The notes beneath the pieces were generated by a model that was given only the letters and a program-made list of their open reading frames with translations, had not been told where the DNA came from and ran no database searches. This document shows, one piece after another, positions 1 through 8,701 of a stretch of DNA of 64,000 bases. Position 1 is the stretch's first letter. Each line of letters begins with the position of its first letter. A program made the position numbers and the translations under genes. This stretch comes from Acidipropionibacterium sp. (lineage in GTDB: Bacteria; Actinomycetota; Actinomycetes; Propionibacteriales; Propionibacteriaceae), in assembly GCA_022647765.1 (NCBI GenBank), contig JALCLH010000004.1, forward strand, positions 1 through 64,000, read 5' to 3'.

Positions 1-144
1 ACGGCCCGATTCTCAGCACTCGAGGGATCCTGGCAACACTTGAGGATCGGTACGAACTCGTTGATGCTGTGGCTCTCATGCGAGGTGTCAAGTGACATCA
101 CACAGAGGTCTCGGACCGCATGGGACCCTCGACCCACCACAACG

Positions 145-212
145 ACGAGGCGCCCCTTCCGCGACGAGACGCCCCATCGAGCGGGCGTCTCGTCGCGGAA
201 GGGGCGCCTCGT
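145..212. terminator. 30-bp perfect hairpin downstream of gatB
   Basis: Positions 145-174 and 183-212 are exact reverse complements with an 8-nt loop, giving an unusually long GC-rich stem. It lies 26 bases beyond the gatB stop codon on the minus strand, so a transcription terminator or RNA-stabilising hairpin is the simplest reading. There is no clear T-run. The rest of 1-237 shows no convincing gene; the ORFs crossing it are frame shadows. Confidence 0.75.
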
Positions 213-237
213 GGCCCGAAGACCCAAGAACCCCGGA

Positions 238-1745
238 TCAGGAGAGCTTCTCCAGGATGATCTCGCGCACCCGCTTGGCGTCGGCCTGGCCGCGCATCGC
301 CTTCATCACCTGGCCGATGAGCGCCCCGGCGGCCTGCACCTTGCCGCCCCGGATCTTCTCGGCGACGGCGGGATTGGCGGCGATCGCCTGGTCGACGGCC
401 GCGCCCAGGGCGCCGTCGTCGGAGACCACGGCCAGCCCCCGGGCCGGCGACCACCTCATCGGGCTCCCCCTCACCGGCGATCACCCCGTCGATCACCTGG
501 CGGGCGAGCTTGTCGGTCAGGGCCCCGTCATCCACCAGCTTCTGCACCGCGGCCACCTGGGCCGGCGTCATGCCGACCTCGGACAGATCGCAACCGGCCT
601 CGTTGGCCCGCCGGGACAGCTCGGTGAGCCACCACTTTCGGGCCGCCTCGGGGCCGGCACCGGCGGCGACGGTCTGCTCCAGCAGGTCCAGCGCCCCGGC
701 ATTGATGACGGCGTCCATCTCGGTGGTCGAGAATGACCACTCGGCGGCCAGCCGGGCCCGCTTGGCGGCGGGCAGCTCCGGCAGGGTGGCGCGCAGCTCC
801 TCGACCCACTCGCGGGAGGACTCGACCGGCACCAGGTCGGGTTCGGGGAAGTAGCGGTAGTCCTCGGCGTCGGACTTCTCGCGCCCCGGCGATGGTGTAC
901 TCGCCGGACTCCTGCCACATCCGGGTCTCCTGGCGCACCCGGCCGCCGGAGGCCAGCACGGCCCCCTGCCGCTGAATCTCGTAGGTCAGCGCCCCCTCGA
1001 CCGAGCGCAGCGAGTTGACATTCTTGGTCTCGGTGCGGGTTCCGAGCTCATCGGAGCCCTTCGGCATCAGCGAGACGTTGGCGTCGCAGCGCAGATTGCC
1101 CTTCTCCATCCGGGCGTGGGACACCCCCAGCGCGATCATGATGTCGCGCAGGTGGGCCATATAGGCCCGGGCCACCTGTGGGGCCCTGGCGCCCAGCCCG
1201 CGGACCGGCTTGGTGACGATCTCGATGAGCGGCACCCCGGCGCGGTTGTAGTCCATCAGGGAGTAGGCGGCGCCCTGGATGCGGCCGTCGGACCCACCGA
1301 CGTGCAGCGACTTGCCGGCGTCCTCCTCCATGTGCGCCCGTTCGATCTCCACCCGGTAGCTCTTCCCGTCGACCTCCAGGTCGACGTGGCCGTCGTGACA
1401 GATCGGCTCGTCGTACTGGGAGATCTGGTAATCCTTGGTCATGTCCGGGTAGAAGTAGTTCTTCCGGGCCATCCGGCACCACGGGGCGATCTCGCAGTTG
1501 AGCGCCAGCCCGATCCGGATCGCCGACTCCACCGCATGCCCGTTGATCGCCGGCAGCGAACCGGGCAGGCCCAGGCAGACCGGGCAGACGTGGGTGTTCG
1601 GCTCGGCGTCGGAGTCGGTGGAGCAGCCGCAGAACATCTTGGAGGCGGTCGACAGCTCGACGTGCACCTCCAGGCCCAGCACCGGGTCGTAGCGCTCCAT
1701 CACCTCGTCGTAGTCGAGGAGTTCATCGGTGGTCCAGACGCTCAT
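238..1745 (-). pseudogene. gatB: Aspartyl/glutamyl-tRNA amidotransferase subunit B, frame broken twice
   Basis: GatB is the kinase/tRNA-binding subunit of GatCAB, which converts Glu-tRNA(Gln) and Asp-tRNA(Asn) to the amidated forms. The start is the ATG at 1745, which overlaps the gatA stop as ATGA and has AAGGAGG seven bases upstream. The N-terminal GatB catalytic region is intact, with the conserved [13 protein letters not shown] stretch and Cys-rich CGCSTD...CPVC segment. The frame shifts by one extra base in the C-run 884-887, just before [15 protein letters not shown], and again around 434-448, before the C-terminal YqeY-like tail ending in REIILEKLS. Removing one base at each place gives a 501-residue protein, the normal GatB length. 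Conservation on both sides and likely essentiality argue for sequence errors rather than decay. Confidence 0.9.
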
Positions 1746-3316
1746 CGCAGGCCCTCCTTGGAAGACGCCGTCAGCGGCGGGATCCGGGACAGCAGCGGGG
1801 ATCCCCATTCGTGCTCCATCTGAGCCTCCAGTGCCGCGCCGACCCGGTAGATCCGGTCATCGGCCAGCACCGGGGCCATCACCTGCAGCCCCACCGGCAG
1901 GCCGTCATCGGCGGCGAGCCCGGCAGGGAAGGAGCCGGCGCAGATCCCGGCCATATTCGCCGGAATGGTGCACAGGTCGGCCTGATACATCGCCAGCGGG
2001 TCGTCGAGGCGCTCGCCGATCCGGAAGGCGGTGGTCGGGGTGGTCGGGGAGATCAGCGCGTCGCAGGAGGCCCAGGCGTTCTCGAAGTCGCGGACGATGA
2101 GGGTGCGGACCTTCTGCGCCGAGCCGTAGTAGGCGTCGTAGTAGCCGCTGGACAGCGCGTAGGTGCCCAGGATGATCCGCCGCTTGGCCTCGGCGCCGAA
2201 TCCGGCGCCGCGGCTGGCGATCATCACCTGCTCGGCCGAGTGCTCGCCGTCGTCGCCCAGACGCAGCCCGTAGCGCATCGCGTCATAGCGGGCCAGGTTG
2301 CTGGACACCTCGGCCGGCTGGATGAGGTAGTAGGCCCCCAGCGCGTACTTGAAGTGCGGACAGGAGATCTCGACGATCTCGGCGCCGGCGTCCTTGAGGG
2401 CGGCCACGGCCCGGGCGAAGCGATCGGTGACGCCGGGCGCGTAGCCCTCCCCGGACAGCTCGGTGACGACGCCGAGCCGCACCCCGGACAGGTCGGCGCT
2501 GCGGGCCGCCTGCCACACCGGGGGCACGTCCTGCGGGATGGAGGTCTGGTCCATCGGGTCGTGTCCGGCGATCACCCGGTGCAGCAGGGCGGTGTCGAGC
2601 ACCGTGCGGCCGCAGGGGCCGGGCTGGTCCAGGGAGCTGGCCATGGCGATGACGCCGTAGCGCGAGGACCCGCCGTAGGTGGGTTTGACGCCGACCGTGC
2701 CGGTCACCGAGGCCGGCATCCGGATGGAGCCCCCGGTGTCGGTGCCCAGCGCCAGCGGGGCCTCGAAGGCCGCCAGGGCGGCGGCCGAGCCGCCTCCCGA
2801 GCCGCCCGGGATCCGGTCCAGCGCCCAGGGGTTGTGGGTCGGTCCGAAGGCCGAGGTCTCGGTGGAGGAGCCCATCGCGAACTCGTCGAGGTTCGTCTTG
2901 CCGAGGATCACCATTCCGGCGTCGACACAGCGCTGGACGACGGTGGAGGTGTAGGGCGGGACCCATCCCTCCAGGATCCTGGAGGCGGCGGTGGTGACCA
3001 TGCCGCGGTAGCAGAACAGGTCCTTGACGGCCAGCGGCACCCCGGCCAGCGGCCCGAGGCTCTCCCCCGCGGCGCGCCTGGAGTCGATCCCGGCGGCCTG
3101 ATCCAGAGCCCTCTCGGCGTCCACGGTGAGGAAGGCGTGGACCTGGTCGTCGACCGCCTCGATGCGATCCAGGCAGGCCCGGGTGATCTCCACCGAGCTG
3201 AGCCGGCCGGCCTCCATCGCGGCGACCAGCTCGGTCGCGCCGGCGGTGAGGATCTCGGCGTCGCCGGTGGTCACCGCGCCGGTGATCGCGCCATCGGTTG
3301 TCGGGCTGTCGGCCAT
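1742..3316 (-). CDS. gatA: Glutamyl-tRNA(Gln) amidotransferase subunit A
   Basis: Amidase subunit of GatCAB: hydrolyses glutamine and channels ammonia to GatB. The amidase-signature catalytic triad is visible. Numbered from the alternative GTG at 3319, it is Lys99 (in AVKDLF), cis-Ser174 (in PGGSGGGS) and nucleophile Ser198 (in TDTGGSIR), with the same spacing as characterised GatA proteins. I prefer the ATG at 3316, giving 524 residues, because GGAGG sits about eight bases upstream and the ATG shares one base with the gatC stop (TGATG). The 3' end overlaps gatB by four bases, so gatC-gatA-gatB are translationally coupled. Length and motifs are normal for the family. Confidence 0.97.
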   Translation of the reverse strand: MADSPTTDGAITGAVTTGDAEILTAGATELVAAMEAGRLSSVEITRACLDRIEAVDDQVHAFLTVDAERALDQAAGIDSRRAAGESLGPLAGVPLAVKDLFCYRGMVTTAASRILEGWVPPYTSTVVQRCVDAGMVILGKTNLDEFAMGSSTETSAFGPTHNPWALDRIPGGSGGGSAAALAAFEAPLALGTDTGGSIRMPASVTGTVGVKPTYGGSSRYGVIAMASSLDQPGPCGRTVLDTALLHRVIAGHDPMDQTSIPQDVPPVWQAARSADLSGVRLGVVTELSGEGYAPGVTDRFARAVAALKDAGAEIVEISCPHFKYALGAYYLIQPAEVSSNLARYDAMRYGLRLGDDGEHSAEQVMIASRGAGFGAEAKRRIILGTYALSSGYYDAYYGSAQKVRTLIVRDFENAWASCDALISPTTPTTAFRIGERLDDPLAMYQADLCTIPANMAGICAGSFPAGLAADDGLPVGLQVMAPVLADDRIYRVGAALEAQMEHEWGSPLLSRIPPLTASSKEGLR

Positions 3317-3615
3317 CACCGCGCCTCCTCGTCGAGGATCCTCGGCACCCGGAAGCGGTTCTGCTCGGCCCGGGGGGCCATCGCCAGCGCCTCGGCGGCC
3401 GGCATCGACGGCTTCACCTCGTCGGCGCGGAACGCGTTGACCAGCGGCAGGGCGTGAGAGGTGGGCGGCACATCGGCGGTGGCGACCTGCGACACCGAGG
3501 CCACCGCGTCGAGGATGAGGTCGAGCTGGGGTGCCAGCGTCGACGTCTCCTCCGCGGTGAGCTCGATGCGTGCCAGACCGGCCAGGCGGACGACGTCATC
3601 CGGCGTGAGAGCCAC
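3316..3615 (-). CDS. gatC: Glutamyl-tRNA(Gln) amidotransferase subunit C
   Basis: Small subunit that wraps around and stabilises GatA in the GatCAB complex. The GTG at 3615 is chosen as start because AGGAGG lies six bases upstream and it gives a 99-residue protein beginning [19 protein letters not shown], the usual GatC N-terminus. A longer open frame to 3768 exists but has no such site. The C-terminal part contains the expected F-R-x-D-E-V motif (FRADEV) followed by the NRFRVPRIL ending. First gene of the gatCAB operon, divergent from the ACT-domain gene, with about 145 bases between them for a shared promoter region. Confidence 0.95.
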   Translation of the reverse strand: MALTPDDVVRLAGLARIELTAEETSTLAPQLDLILDAVASVSQVATADVPPTSHALPLVNAFRADEVKPSMPAAEALAMAPRAEQNRFRVPRILDEEAR

Positions 3616-3760
3616 GATGATCCTCCTGAGAATGAAAGCGGCGTGACGATACGTGCGGGCCAGAGTTCTCACGGCCCCAGGCTCACATCCTAGGACCTCG
3701 CGCCCCGCCGCCCGGCACCAGCGCATTTGGGAGCGCCCCTCGGCGGGGGGACAATGAAGC

Positions 3761-4378
3761 GTGCTCATGCTTCGTGTTCAGCTGCCAGACACCCCGGGAT
3801 CCCTGGGGCTCGTCGCCACCGCTATGGGAACGGTCAACGCTGATATCGCCGCCGTCGAGATCGTCGAGAAGGGTCCCGGCTACGCCATCGACGACTTCAT
3901 CCTCACACTGCCGCCGAGCACCCTGCCCGACACCCTGGTGTCCTCCTGCGACCTGCTCGACGGGGTGAAGGTGCTCTGGCTGTCGCGGTACCCGGAGAAC
4001 TGGGGCATCGAGTCCGACATCGCGACTCTCAACCGGATGGCCGACGATCCCGCCCACGGCGCCGAGATCCTCACCGAGGCGACCCCGGTGGTCTTCCACT
4101 GCCAGTGGGCGGCGCTGTTCGGGGCCGACCTCTCGGTGCTCACCTCCACGGCTCTGGCCCCCGAGTTCACCCCGGACTCGGTGGACCTGCTGGAACCCCT
4201 GGACAGCACTCATTCCACGGAGCTGGAGGACGGCTGGATGCCCGGATGGGGAGACACCGTGGTGGCCGTTGCGCCGCTGACCGGCGGCCGGAGCCTGGTG
4301 CTGGGGCGCCAGGGAGGCCCCGAGTTCCTGGCCTCCGAGCTCAACCGGTTGCAGCACCTCGCAGCGCTGGCGAACTGA
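3761..4378 (+). CDS. ACT-domain amino-acid-binding protein
   Basis: A 205-residue protein with an N-terminal ACT regulatory fold: LRVQLPDTPGSLGLVATAMG (about residues 4-23) is the typical beta-alpha start with a Gly ligand-binding turn. The remainder is less conserved and may bind a small molecule or regulate a partner. A gene of this kind lies divergently beside gatC in mycobacteria and other actinobacteria, so the position is conserved although the function is not established. The start could be GTG 3761 or ATG 3767; neither has a strong ribosome-binding site. I chose 3761 because it matches the length of related N-termini as I remember them. No catalytic residues are apparent. Confidence 0.75.
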   Translation: MLMLRVQLPDTPGSLGLVATAMGTVNADIAAVEIVEKGPGYAIDDFILTLPPSTLPDTLVSSCDLLDGVKVLWLSRYPENWGIESDIATLNRMADDPAHGAEILTEATPVVFHCQWAALFGADLSVLTSTALAPEFTPDSVDLLEPLDSTHSTELEDGWMPGWGDTVVAVAPLTGGRSLVLGRQGGPEFLASELNRLQHLAALAN

Positions 4379-4394
4379 GCGGTTTGAACTCCAG

Positions 4395-4922
4395 ATGATC
4401 GGCCTGGAGACGGCAGCCTGGATGACGGGGCGATTCTGGTACGAGATGGCGTCGGCCTTCGGATTCGGCATCGCCTCGAGCATCGTCCCGGTGCTCAACT
4501 CGGAGATCTTCCTGGTGGGGGCGCTGGCCACCGGCCTGGTGGGGCCGGTCTCGGTGTCGATCGGCCTGGCCCTGGGTCACGGCCTGGGCAAGTTCATCAT
4601 CTTCGTGGCGATCCGCCGGGGCCGACAGCTGAAATGGTTCGCGCCCAAGGAGAAGAAGCCGCCGACGCCGGGATCCTGGCGCGAGCGGTGGCAGCGCTGG
4701 AACGCCCGCTCTGCTCTTCTGGTCGAGGATCCGCGCTGGGGGACGCCGATCCTGCTCATCTCGGCGTCCACCGGAGTGCCGCCCATCTACCTGGTCACCG
4801 TCTACGCCGCCACCACGAAGATGAAGCTCTGGTGGTTCTCGACCTGGGTGACCGTCGGATTCTTCCTGCGATGCCTGGCGCTGGCCCTGATCACCAGGTG
4901 GGGAGTCCATCTCGCCCGCTGA
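4395..4922 (+). CDS. Small multi-pass membrane protein, VTT/DedA-like (tentative)
   Basis: A 175-residue hydrophobic protein with about four membrane segments (approximately residues 18-40, 41-68, 115-137, 145-170) split by a basic, Pro-rich loop (KEKKPPTPGSWRERWQRW). An acidic residue followed by a glycine-rich helix near the N-terminus and the SASTGVPPIYLV segment resemble VTT/YqaA-type membrane proteins, but this assignment is by eye only. It starts 16 bases after the ACT-domain gene and is probably cotranscribed with it. The first ATG has a poor ribosome-binding site; internal ATGs at 4422 and 4446 are alternatives. Function unknown. Confidence 0.6.
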   Translation: MIGLETAAWMTGRFWYEMASAFGFGIASSIVPVLNSEIFLVGALATGLVGPVSVSIGLALGHGLGKFIIFVAIRRGRQLKWFAPKEKKPPTPGSWRERWQRWNARSALLVEDPRWGTPILLISASTGVPPIYLVTVYAATTKMKLWWFSTWVTVGFFLRCLALALITRWGVHLAR

Positions 4923-4923
4923 C

Positions 4924-5187
4924 TCAGCCCTGCGGAATGAGGATCCGGTAGAAGTAGTAGAACAGCGCCGACAACCCGGCCAGCACCACCACGAAGGCGA
5001 TCGGCGCGATGATCCGCTGGATCTTCTTGGCCCGGGTGGAGGGCACCCCGAGCGGTCCCCATTCGCCATTCCTGGGCTGGACGCGCACCGGTGTGCGGCC
5101 GTTGAGGTTGAGGTCGGTGAAGATGCCCACCCGGCCATGGTAGCCGCCGCCCGGACCGCCCCGTCGCGCCCTGGATGACCCCGTCAT
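4924..5187 (-). CDS. Hypothetical single-pass membrane protein
   Basis: An 87-residue protein, not recognised. The first 55 residues are polar, Gly/Arg-rich and probably cytoplasmic. One membrane helix spans about residues 61-83 (IIAPIAFVVVLAGLSALF), leaving a very short tail. It lies 22 bases downstream of the MetE-like gene on the same strand and converges, with a one-base gap, on the membrane-protein gene ending at 4922. The start is uncertain because no good ribosome-binding site precedes the ATG at 5187. Codon usage (GC-rich third positions) supports real coding. Confidence 0.55.
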   Translation of the reverse strand: MTGSSRARRGGPGGGYHGRVGIFTDLNLNGRTPVRVQPRNGEWGPLGVPSTRAKKIQRIIAPIAFVVVLAGLSALFYYFYRILIPQG

Positions 5188-5209
5188 GCTCGGTACCGGC
5201 CCGCGATGC

Positions 5210-6226
5210 TCAGCCGAGCAGGGCCTCGTCGGCCAGTTCCGCCGCCCGGGCCAGCTGCCGGCACTGCCGCGCGGCGGCCGGGAGCGACCAGGTTGTCAGC
5301 CCGCAGGCCGGGGTGAGCAGCCCGCGCTCGACGATCAGACGCCGGTCCACCCCGATCCGGCGGGCGAACTCCACCACCCGGTCGACGATCCGGTCGGCGT
5401 CCAGAACCGTGTCGGGGACGCCGGTCGGCACCGCGCCGAGCCCGAGTCGGCCCTGCGGCCGGCCCTGGGGGCTCTCCGACTCCAGCCATTCGGCGCACCG
5501 GTCGAGATCGGCCGATCCGAGCGCCGAGAGGTCGACCAGGGCGTCGTCGATCCCGATCCGGCGCAGCAGCTCCCAGGGGATCTGCGGGGCACAGCTGTGC
5601 CAGGCGGTTCTTGCAGCCCCGGCCTCGCGCGCCGCCTCGACCGCCGGTGCGGCGACCCCGATGGCGACCGCCGGCTCCATCGGCCGGTAGCGGTGCAGCC
5701 CGGACTGGGTGGGCACGGCTCCGGCCAGCACCGACGGGGCGGCCGGCTCGTCGATCTGCCAGACCCAGCGCACCTGCGGCATCCGGCGTCCCAGCTCGGC
5801 CAGCAGGGAAGCGGTTCCGGCGGCCAGCGACTGGGCGACCTCGCGCAGTGCGCCCGGGTCGGCCAGCACCGCCTCGCCATGACGCAGGTGAAGCCCGGCG
5901 GCCAGGGTCAGCGGCCCGCAGACCGCGATCTTCACCGTCGCCGGCGCCCCGGCCAGGGTCTCCTCGAGATCATCGAGGTCGCGACGCCAGCAGGACCGCG
6001 CCGCCCGGGCGGCCGCATCGCCGGAGTCCGACAGCCGCCAGCCGCCCGGGCCCAGGTCCACCGGAAGCTCCTCCAGGACGCCGGTCGCCCTCCCGATGAT
6101 GCCCGCCCCCGGTCCCCGGCCGGGCTGCTCGGGCATCGGCACCAGGTCGGGGAAGGTCTCGGCCATCTCCGCCACCGCCCCGCGGAAGTCCTCACCGGGC
6201 AGCGAGCCGATCGCGGTGGCCCTCAT
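5210..6226 (-). CDS. Core MetE-like (cobalamin-independent methionine synthase family) protein
   Basis: A 338-residue protein matching only the C-terminal barrel of cobalamin-independent methionine synthase; full MetE is about 750 residues. The N-terminus [11 protein letters not shown] is typical of core-MetE proteins. The zinc-binding His-x-Cys appears as HSC and the distal Cys as TPACGL, so methyl transfer to a thiol is plausible, although substrate and methyl donor are unknown for these short forms. The ATG at 6226 overlaps the mnmA stop as ATGA. The same gene accompanies mnmA and the gat genes in mycobacteria, so the neighbourhood is ancestral. It probably does not replace a full methionine synthase. 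Confidence 0.8.
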   Translation of the reverse strand: MRATAIGSLPGEDFRGAVAEMAETFPDLVPMPEQPGRGPGAGIIGRATGVLEELPVDLGPGGWRLSDSGDAAARAARSCWRRDLDDLEETLAGAPATVKIAVCGPLTLAAGLHLRHGEAVLADPGALREVAQSLAAGTASLLAELGRRMPQVRWVWQIDEPAAPSVLAGAVPTQSGLHRYRPMEPAVAIGVAAPAVEAAREAGAARTAWHSCAPQIPWELLRRIGIDDALVDLSALGSADLDRCAEWLESESPQGRPQGRLGLGAVPTGVPDTVLDADRIVDRVVEFARRIGVDRRLIVERGLLTPACGLTTWSLPAAARQCRQLARAAELADEALLG

Positions 6227-7359
6227 CGCGCTGTGTTTCCCGTGGCTTCTGAGCCGGCCAGGGCCGTCGCGATGTCGGTGCCGGCCCGCTCGGTGCCGCA
6301 GATGGTCGCCGAACCGATCACCAGATCGCCGTCGTAGAGCACCGCGGCCTGGCCGGGAGCGACCCCGCGCAACGGCGTCCCCGTCACGACCCGCACCCCG
6401 CCGTCGACCAGGCTCGCCTCGGCGTCCACCGGGGCGCCGTGGGCCCGGACCTGGACCTGGCCCGACCAGGACTCGGTCGCCGGCCGCTGCGAGCACCAGA
6501 CCGGGCGGATGGCCTCCAGACGGTGCACCTCGAGATCCTGGGCGGGGCCGACGACGACCCTGTTGGAGACCGGCTCGATGTCCAGCACATAGCGCGGCCT
6601 CCCGTCGGGTGCGGGGGTGCCCAGGTGCAGCCCGCGCCGCTGACCGATGGTGAAGTGGTGATAGCCGTCGTGGTGGCCCACCACCTCACCCGACTCGTCG
6701 CGGATCTCTCCCGGCCGGTCGCCGAGCTGATCGGACAGCCACCCGGCGGTGTCTCCGTCGGGAATGAAGCAGATGTCATAGGAATCCGGCTTGTCGGCCA
6801 CCGTCAGCCCCAGCCGGGCGGCCTCGGCCCGCACATCGGTCTTGAGGGAGTCGCCCAGCGGGAACAGGCAGTGGGACAGCTGCTCCTGATTGAGCACCCC
6901 CAGCACATAGGACTGGTCCTTGGCCGGGTCGACCGCGCGATACATCCTCGTGACGCCGTCGGTGGTCACCAGGCGGGCGTAGTGACCGGTGGCCACCGCG
7001 TCGAATCCCAGATCCAGACCGCGCTCCAGGACGGCGGCGAACTTGATCCGCTCATTGCAGCGCAGGCACGGATTGGGGGTGCGCCCTGCCCGGTACTCGT
7101 CGATGAAGGGGTGGATCACCTCCTCGGCGAAGCGCTCGGAGAAGTCCCACACGTAGAACGGGATGCCGAGCCGGTCGGCGGCCCGGCGGGCGTCGAAGGA
7201 GTCCTCCAGCGAGCAGCAGCCGCGCGACCCTTCCCGGTAGGCCAGCGGGGTGCGCGACAGCGCCAGGTGGACGCCGGTGACCTCGTGGCCCGCGGCCACC
7301 AGCCGGGCGGCGGCCACCGCCGAGTCCACCCCACCAGACATTGCAGCCAGTACTCTCAC
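6223..7359 (-). CDS. mnmA: tRNA 2-thiouridine(34) synthase MnmA
   Basis: Thiolates U34 of Lys, Glu and Gln tRNAs, using ATP to adenylate the base and persulfide sulfur from a cysteine desulfurase. The N-terminal PP-loop SGGVDSAV (residues 8-15) binds ATP. The catalytic cysteines are visible as Cys98 (NPCLRC) and Cys197 (YDICFIP). The 378-residue length and C-terminal beta-barrel are normal for the family. The start is GTG 7359 with GGAG just upstream. It lies 21 bases downstream of a cysteine desulfurase gene, its likely sulfur donor, and overlaps the MetE-like gene by four bases. Confidence 0.95.
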   Translation of the reverse strand: MRVLAAMSGGVDSAVAAARLVAAGHEVTGVHLALSRTPLAYREGSRGCCSLEDSFDARRAADRLGIPFYVWDFSERFAEEVIHPFIDEYRAGRTPNPCLRCNERIKFAAVLERGLDLGFDAVATGHYARLVTTDGVTRMYRAVDPAKDQSYVLGVLNQEQLSHCLFPLGDSLKTDVRAEAARLGLTVADKPDSYDICFIPDGDTAGWLSDQLGDRPGEIRDESGEVVGHHDGYHHFTIGQRRGLHLGTPAPDGRPRYVLDIEPVSNRVVVGPAQDLEVHRLEAIRPVWCSQRPATESWSGQVQVRAHGAPVDAEASLVDGGVRVVTGTPLRGVAPGQAAVLYDGDLVIGSATICGTERAGTDIATALAGSEATGNTAR

Positions 7360-7380
7360 AGGGCTCCACTGTAATGGCGG

Positions 7381-8535
7381 TCACCGCACTGCGCGCGCCT
7401 GCGCGACGACCTCGGGGAGCACCGCCGTCAGCCGGTCGATCTGGGCCGCGGTCGTCTCGGGCCCGAAGGAGAACCGCAGGCAGGAGGACGCCTGCGCCGG
7501 CGTCCTGCCCATCGCCAGCATCACCTGACTGGGGGCCGCGACCCCGGCATGGCAGGCCGAACCGGTCGAGCAGTCGATGCCGCGGGCATCCAGCAGAAGC
7601 TGGAGATCCTCCCCCCGGGCGCCGTCGACGCTCAGATGGCAGATCGCCGGGCTCACCGCCGGTCCGCCATCGGCATGAACCCCGCCGATCGCCGCCACCG
7701 CCGCCATCAGCCGGTTGCGCAGCCCCGTCCAGACCTCGATACGCCGGTCCAGCTCACCGAGCGCCTCGACCAGGGCGGCGGCGAATCCCCGGGCCAGGGC
7801 CACCATCTGGGTGCCCGACCTGATCCCGGCCTCCTGGCCGCCGCCGGCGGTGATCGCCGGCACCGTGACGCCGCGGCGCACCCACAGCGCCCCGATCCCG
7901 ACCGGCCCGCCGATCTTGTGGGCCGAGAAGGAGGCCAGATCCACATCCCACCCGGCCAGGTCCACGGGCTCGTGGCCCAGCGCCTGAACGGCGTCGGTGT
8001 GGAACAGGGCTCCCGCCCGGTGAGCGGCCTCGGCGCACCCGGCCACCGGCTGCACGACACCGGTCTCGTTGTTGACCGTCATCACACTCACCAGGCTCGG
8101 CCGGCTCAGAGCCCCGATCGCGGATGGATCGACCACCCCGTCGGCGTCGACCGGCAGCAGCCGCACCCGATCTGCCAGCAGGCCCGGGGCGGTGACCCCG
8201 GCCACCGCGGCGTGCTCCACCGCAGAGATCCCGACCGCGCCGGACCCCGAGGCTCCCAGCAGGGCCAGCGAGTCGGCCTCAGTGCCGCCGGAGGTGAAGA
8301 CGATCTCCAAGGGGCGGACGCCGAGCAGGCCGGCGATCTGCTCGCGGGCGTCGTCCAGCATCGCCCGGGCCGCCCGGCCGGCCGAATGAACCGCCGCCGG
8401 ATTGGCGATCGGGCCGGTGGAGGCGACGGCGGCCAGCGCCGCAGGCCTCAGCGGGCTGGTGGCCGCGTGGTCCAGATAGACCCTGCCCCCAGCCGGCGAG
8501 GATGGCGGCTCACCGATTGTGCGCATTTGACTCAC
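7381..8535 (-). CDS. Cysteine desulfurase (NifS/IscS family)
   Basis: PLP enzyme that takes sulfur from cysteine and carries it as a persulfide, here most likely for MnmA. It is 384 residues long. It shows the N-terminal VYLDHAATSPLRP signature, the HTDAVQ cofactor-binding segment, the PLP lysine Lys207 (SFSAHKIGGP) and the active Cys328 in STGSACHAG. The mobile loop around the cysteine is of the IscS-like type. The start is GTG 8535 or the in-frame ATG 8526. First gene of the desulfurase-mnmA-MetE-like operon and divergent from glgX. Confidence 0.92.
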   Translation of the reverse strand: MSQMRTIGEPPSSPAGGRVYLDHAATSPLRPAALAAVASTGPIANPAAVHSAGRAARAMLDDAREQIAGLLGVRPLEIVFTSGGTEADSLALLGASGSGAVGISAVEHAAVAGVTAPGLLADRVRLLPVDADGVVDPSAIGALSRPSLVSVMTVNNETGVVQPVAGCAEAAHRAGALFHTDAVQALGHEPVDLAGWDVDLASFSAHKIGGPVGIGALWVRRGVTVPAITAGGGQEAGIRSGTQMVALARGFAAALVEALGELDRRIEVWTGLRNRLMAAVAAIGGVHADGGPAVSPAICHLSVDGARGEDLQLLLDARGIDCSTGSACHAGVAAPSQVMLAMGRTPAQASSCLRFSFGPETTAAQIDRLTAVLPEVVAQARAVR

Positions 8536-8592
8536 CGCGGCACACTATCGCCGGTACCCATCAGCCGAACCGCGCGCTCCATTGCGCGGAAC

Positions 8593-8653
8593 ATTCCGCT
8601 CCACGGAATATCCCCCCGCGACCGGCCCGTGACAACCGCACGGGCGCTATTAT
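8593..8653 (+). promoter_or_regulatory. Candidate glgX promoter region with small inverted repeat
   Basis: The gap between the desulfurase and glgX holds an inverted repeat, ATTCCG-5 nt-CGGAAT (8593-8609), and a good -10-like hexamer TATTAT (8648-8653), 48 bases before the glgX ATG. No matching -35 box is visible at normal spacing (GTGACA at 8629 is too close). The inverted repeat could be an operator for either divergent gene. This is pattern-based only. Confidence 0.3.
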
Positions 8654-8701
8654 CGGCTGTCGCCACAGGGGCGGTCATGCCACCAGGAGGTTCTCATACC
8701 A

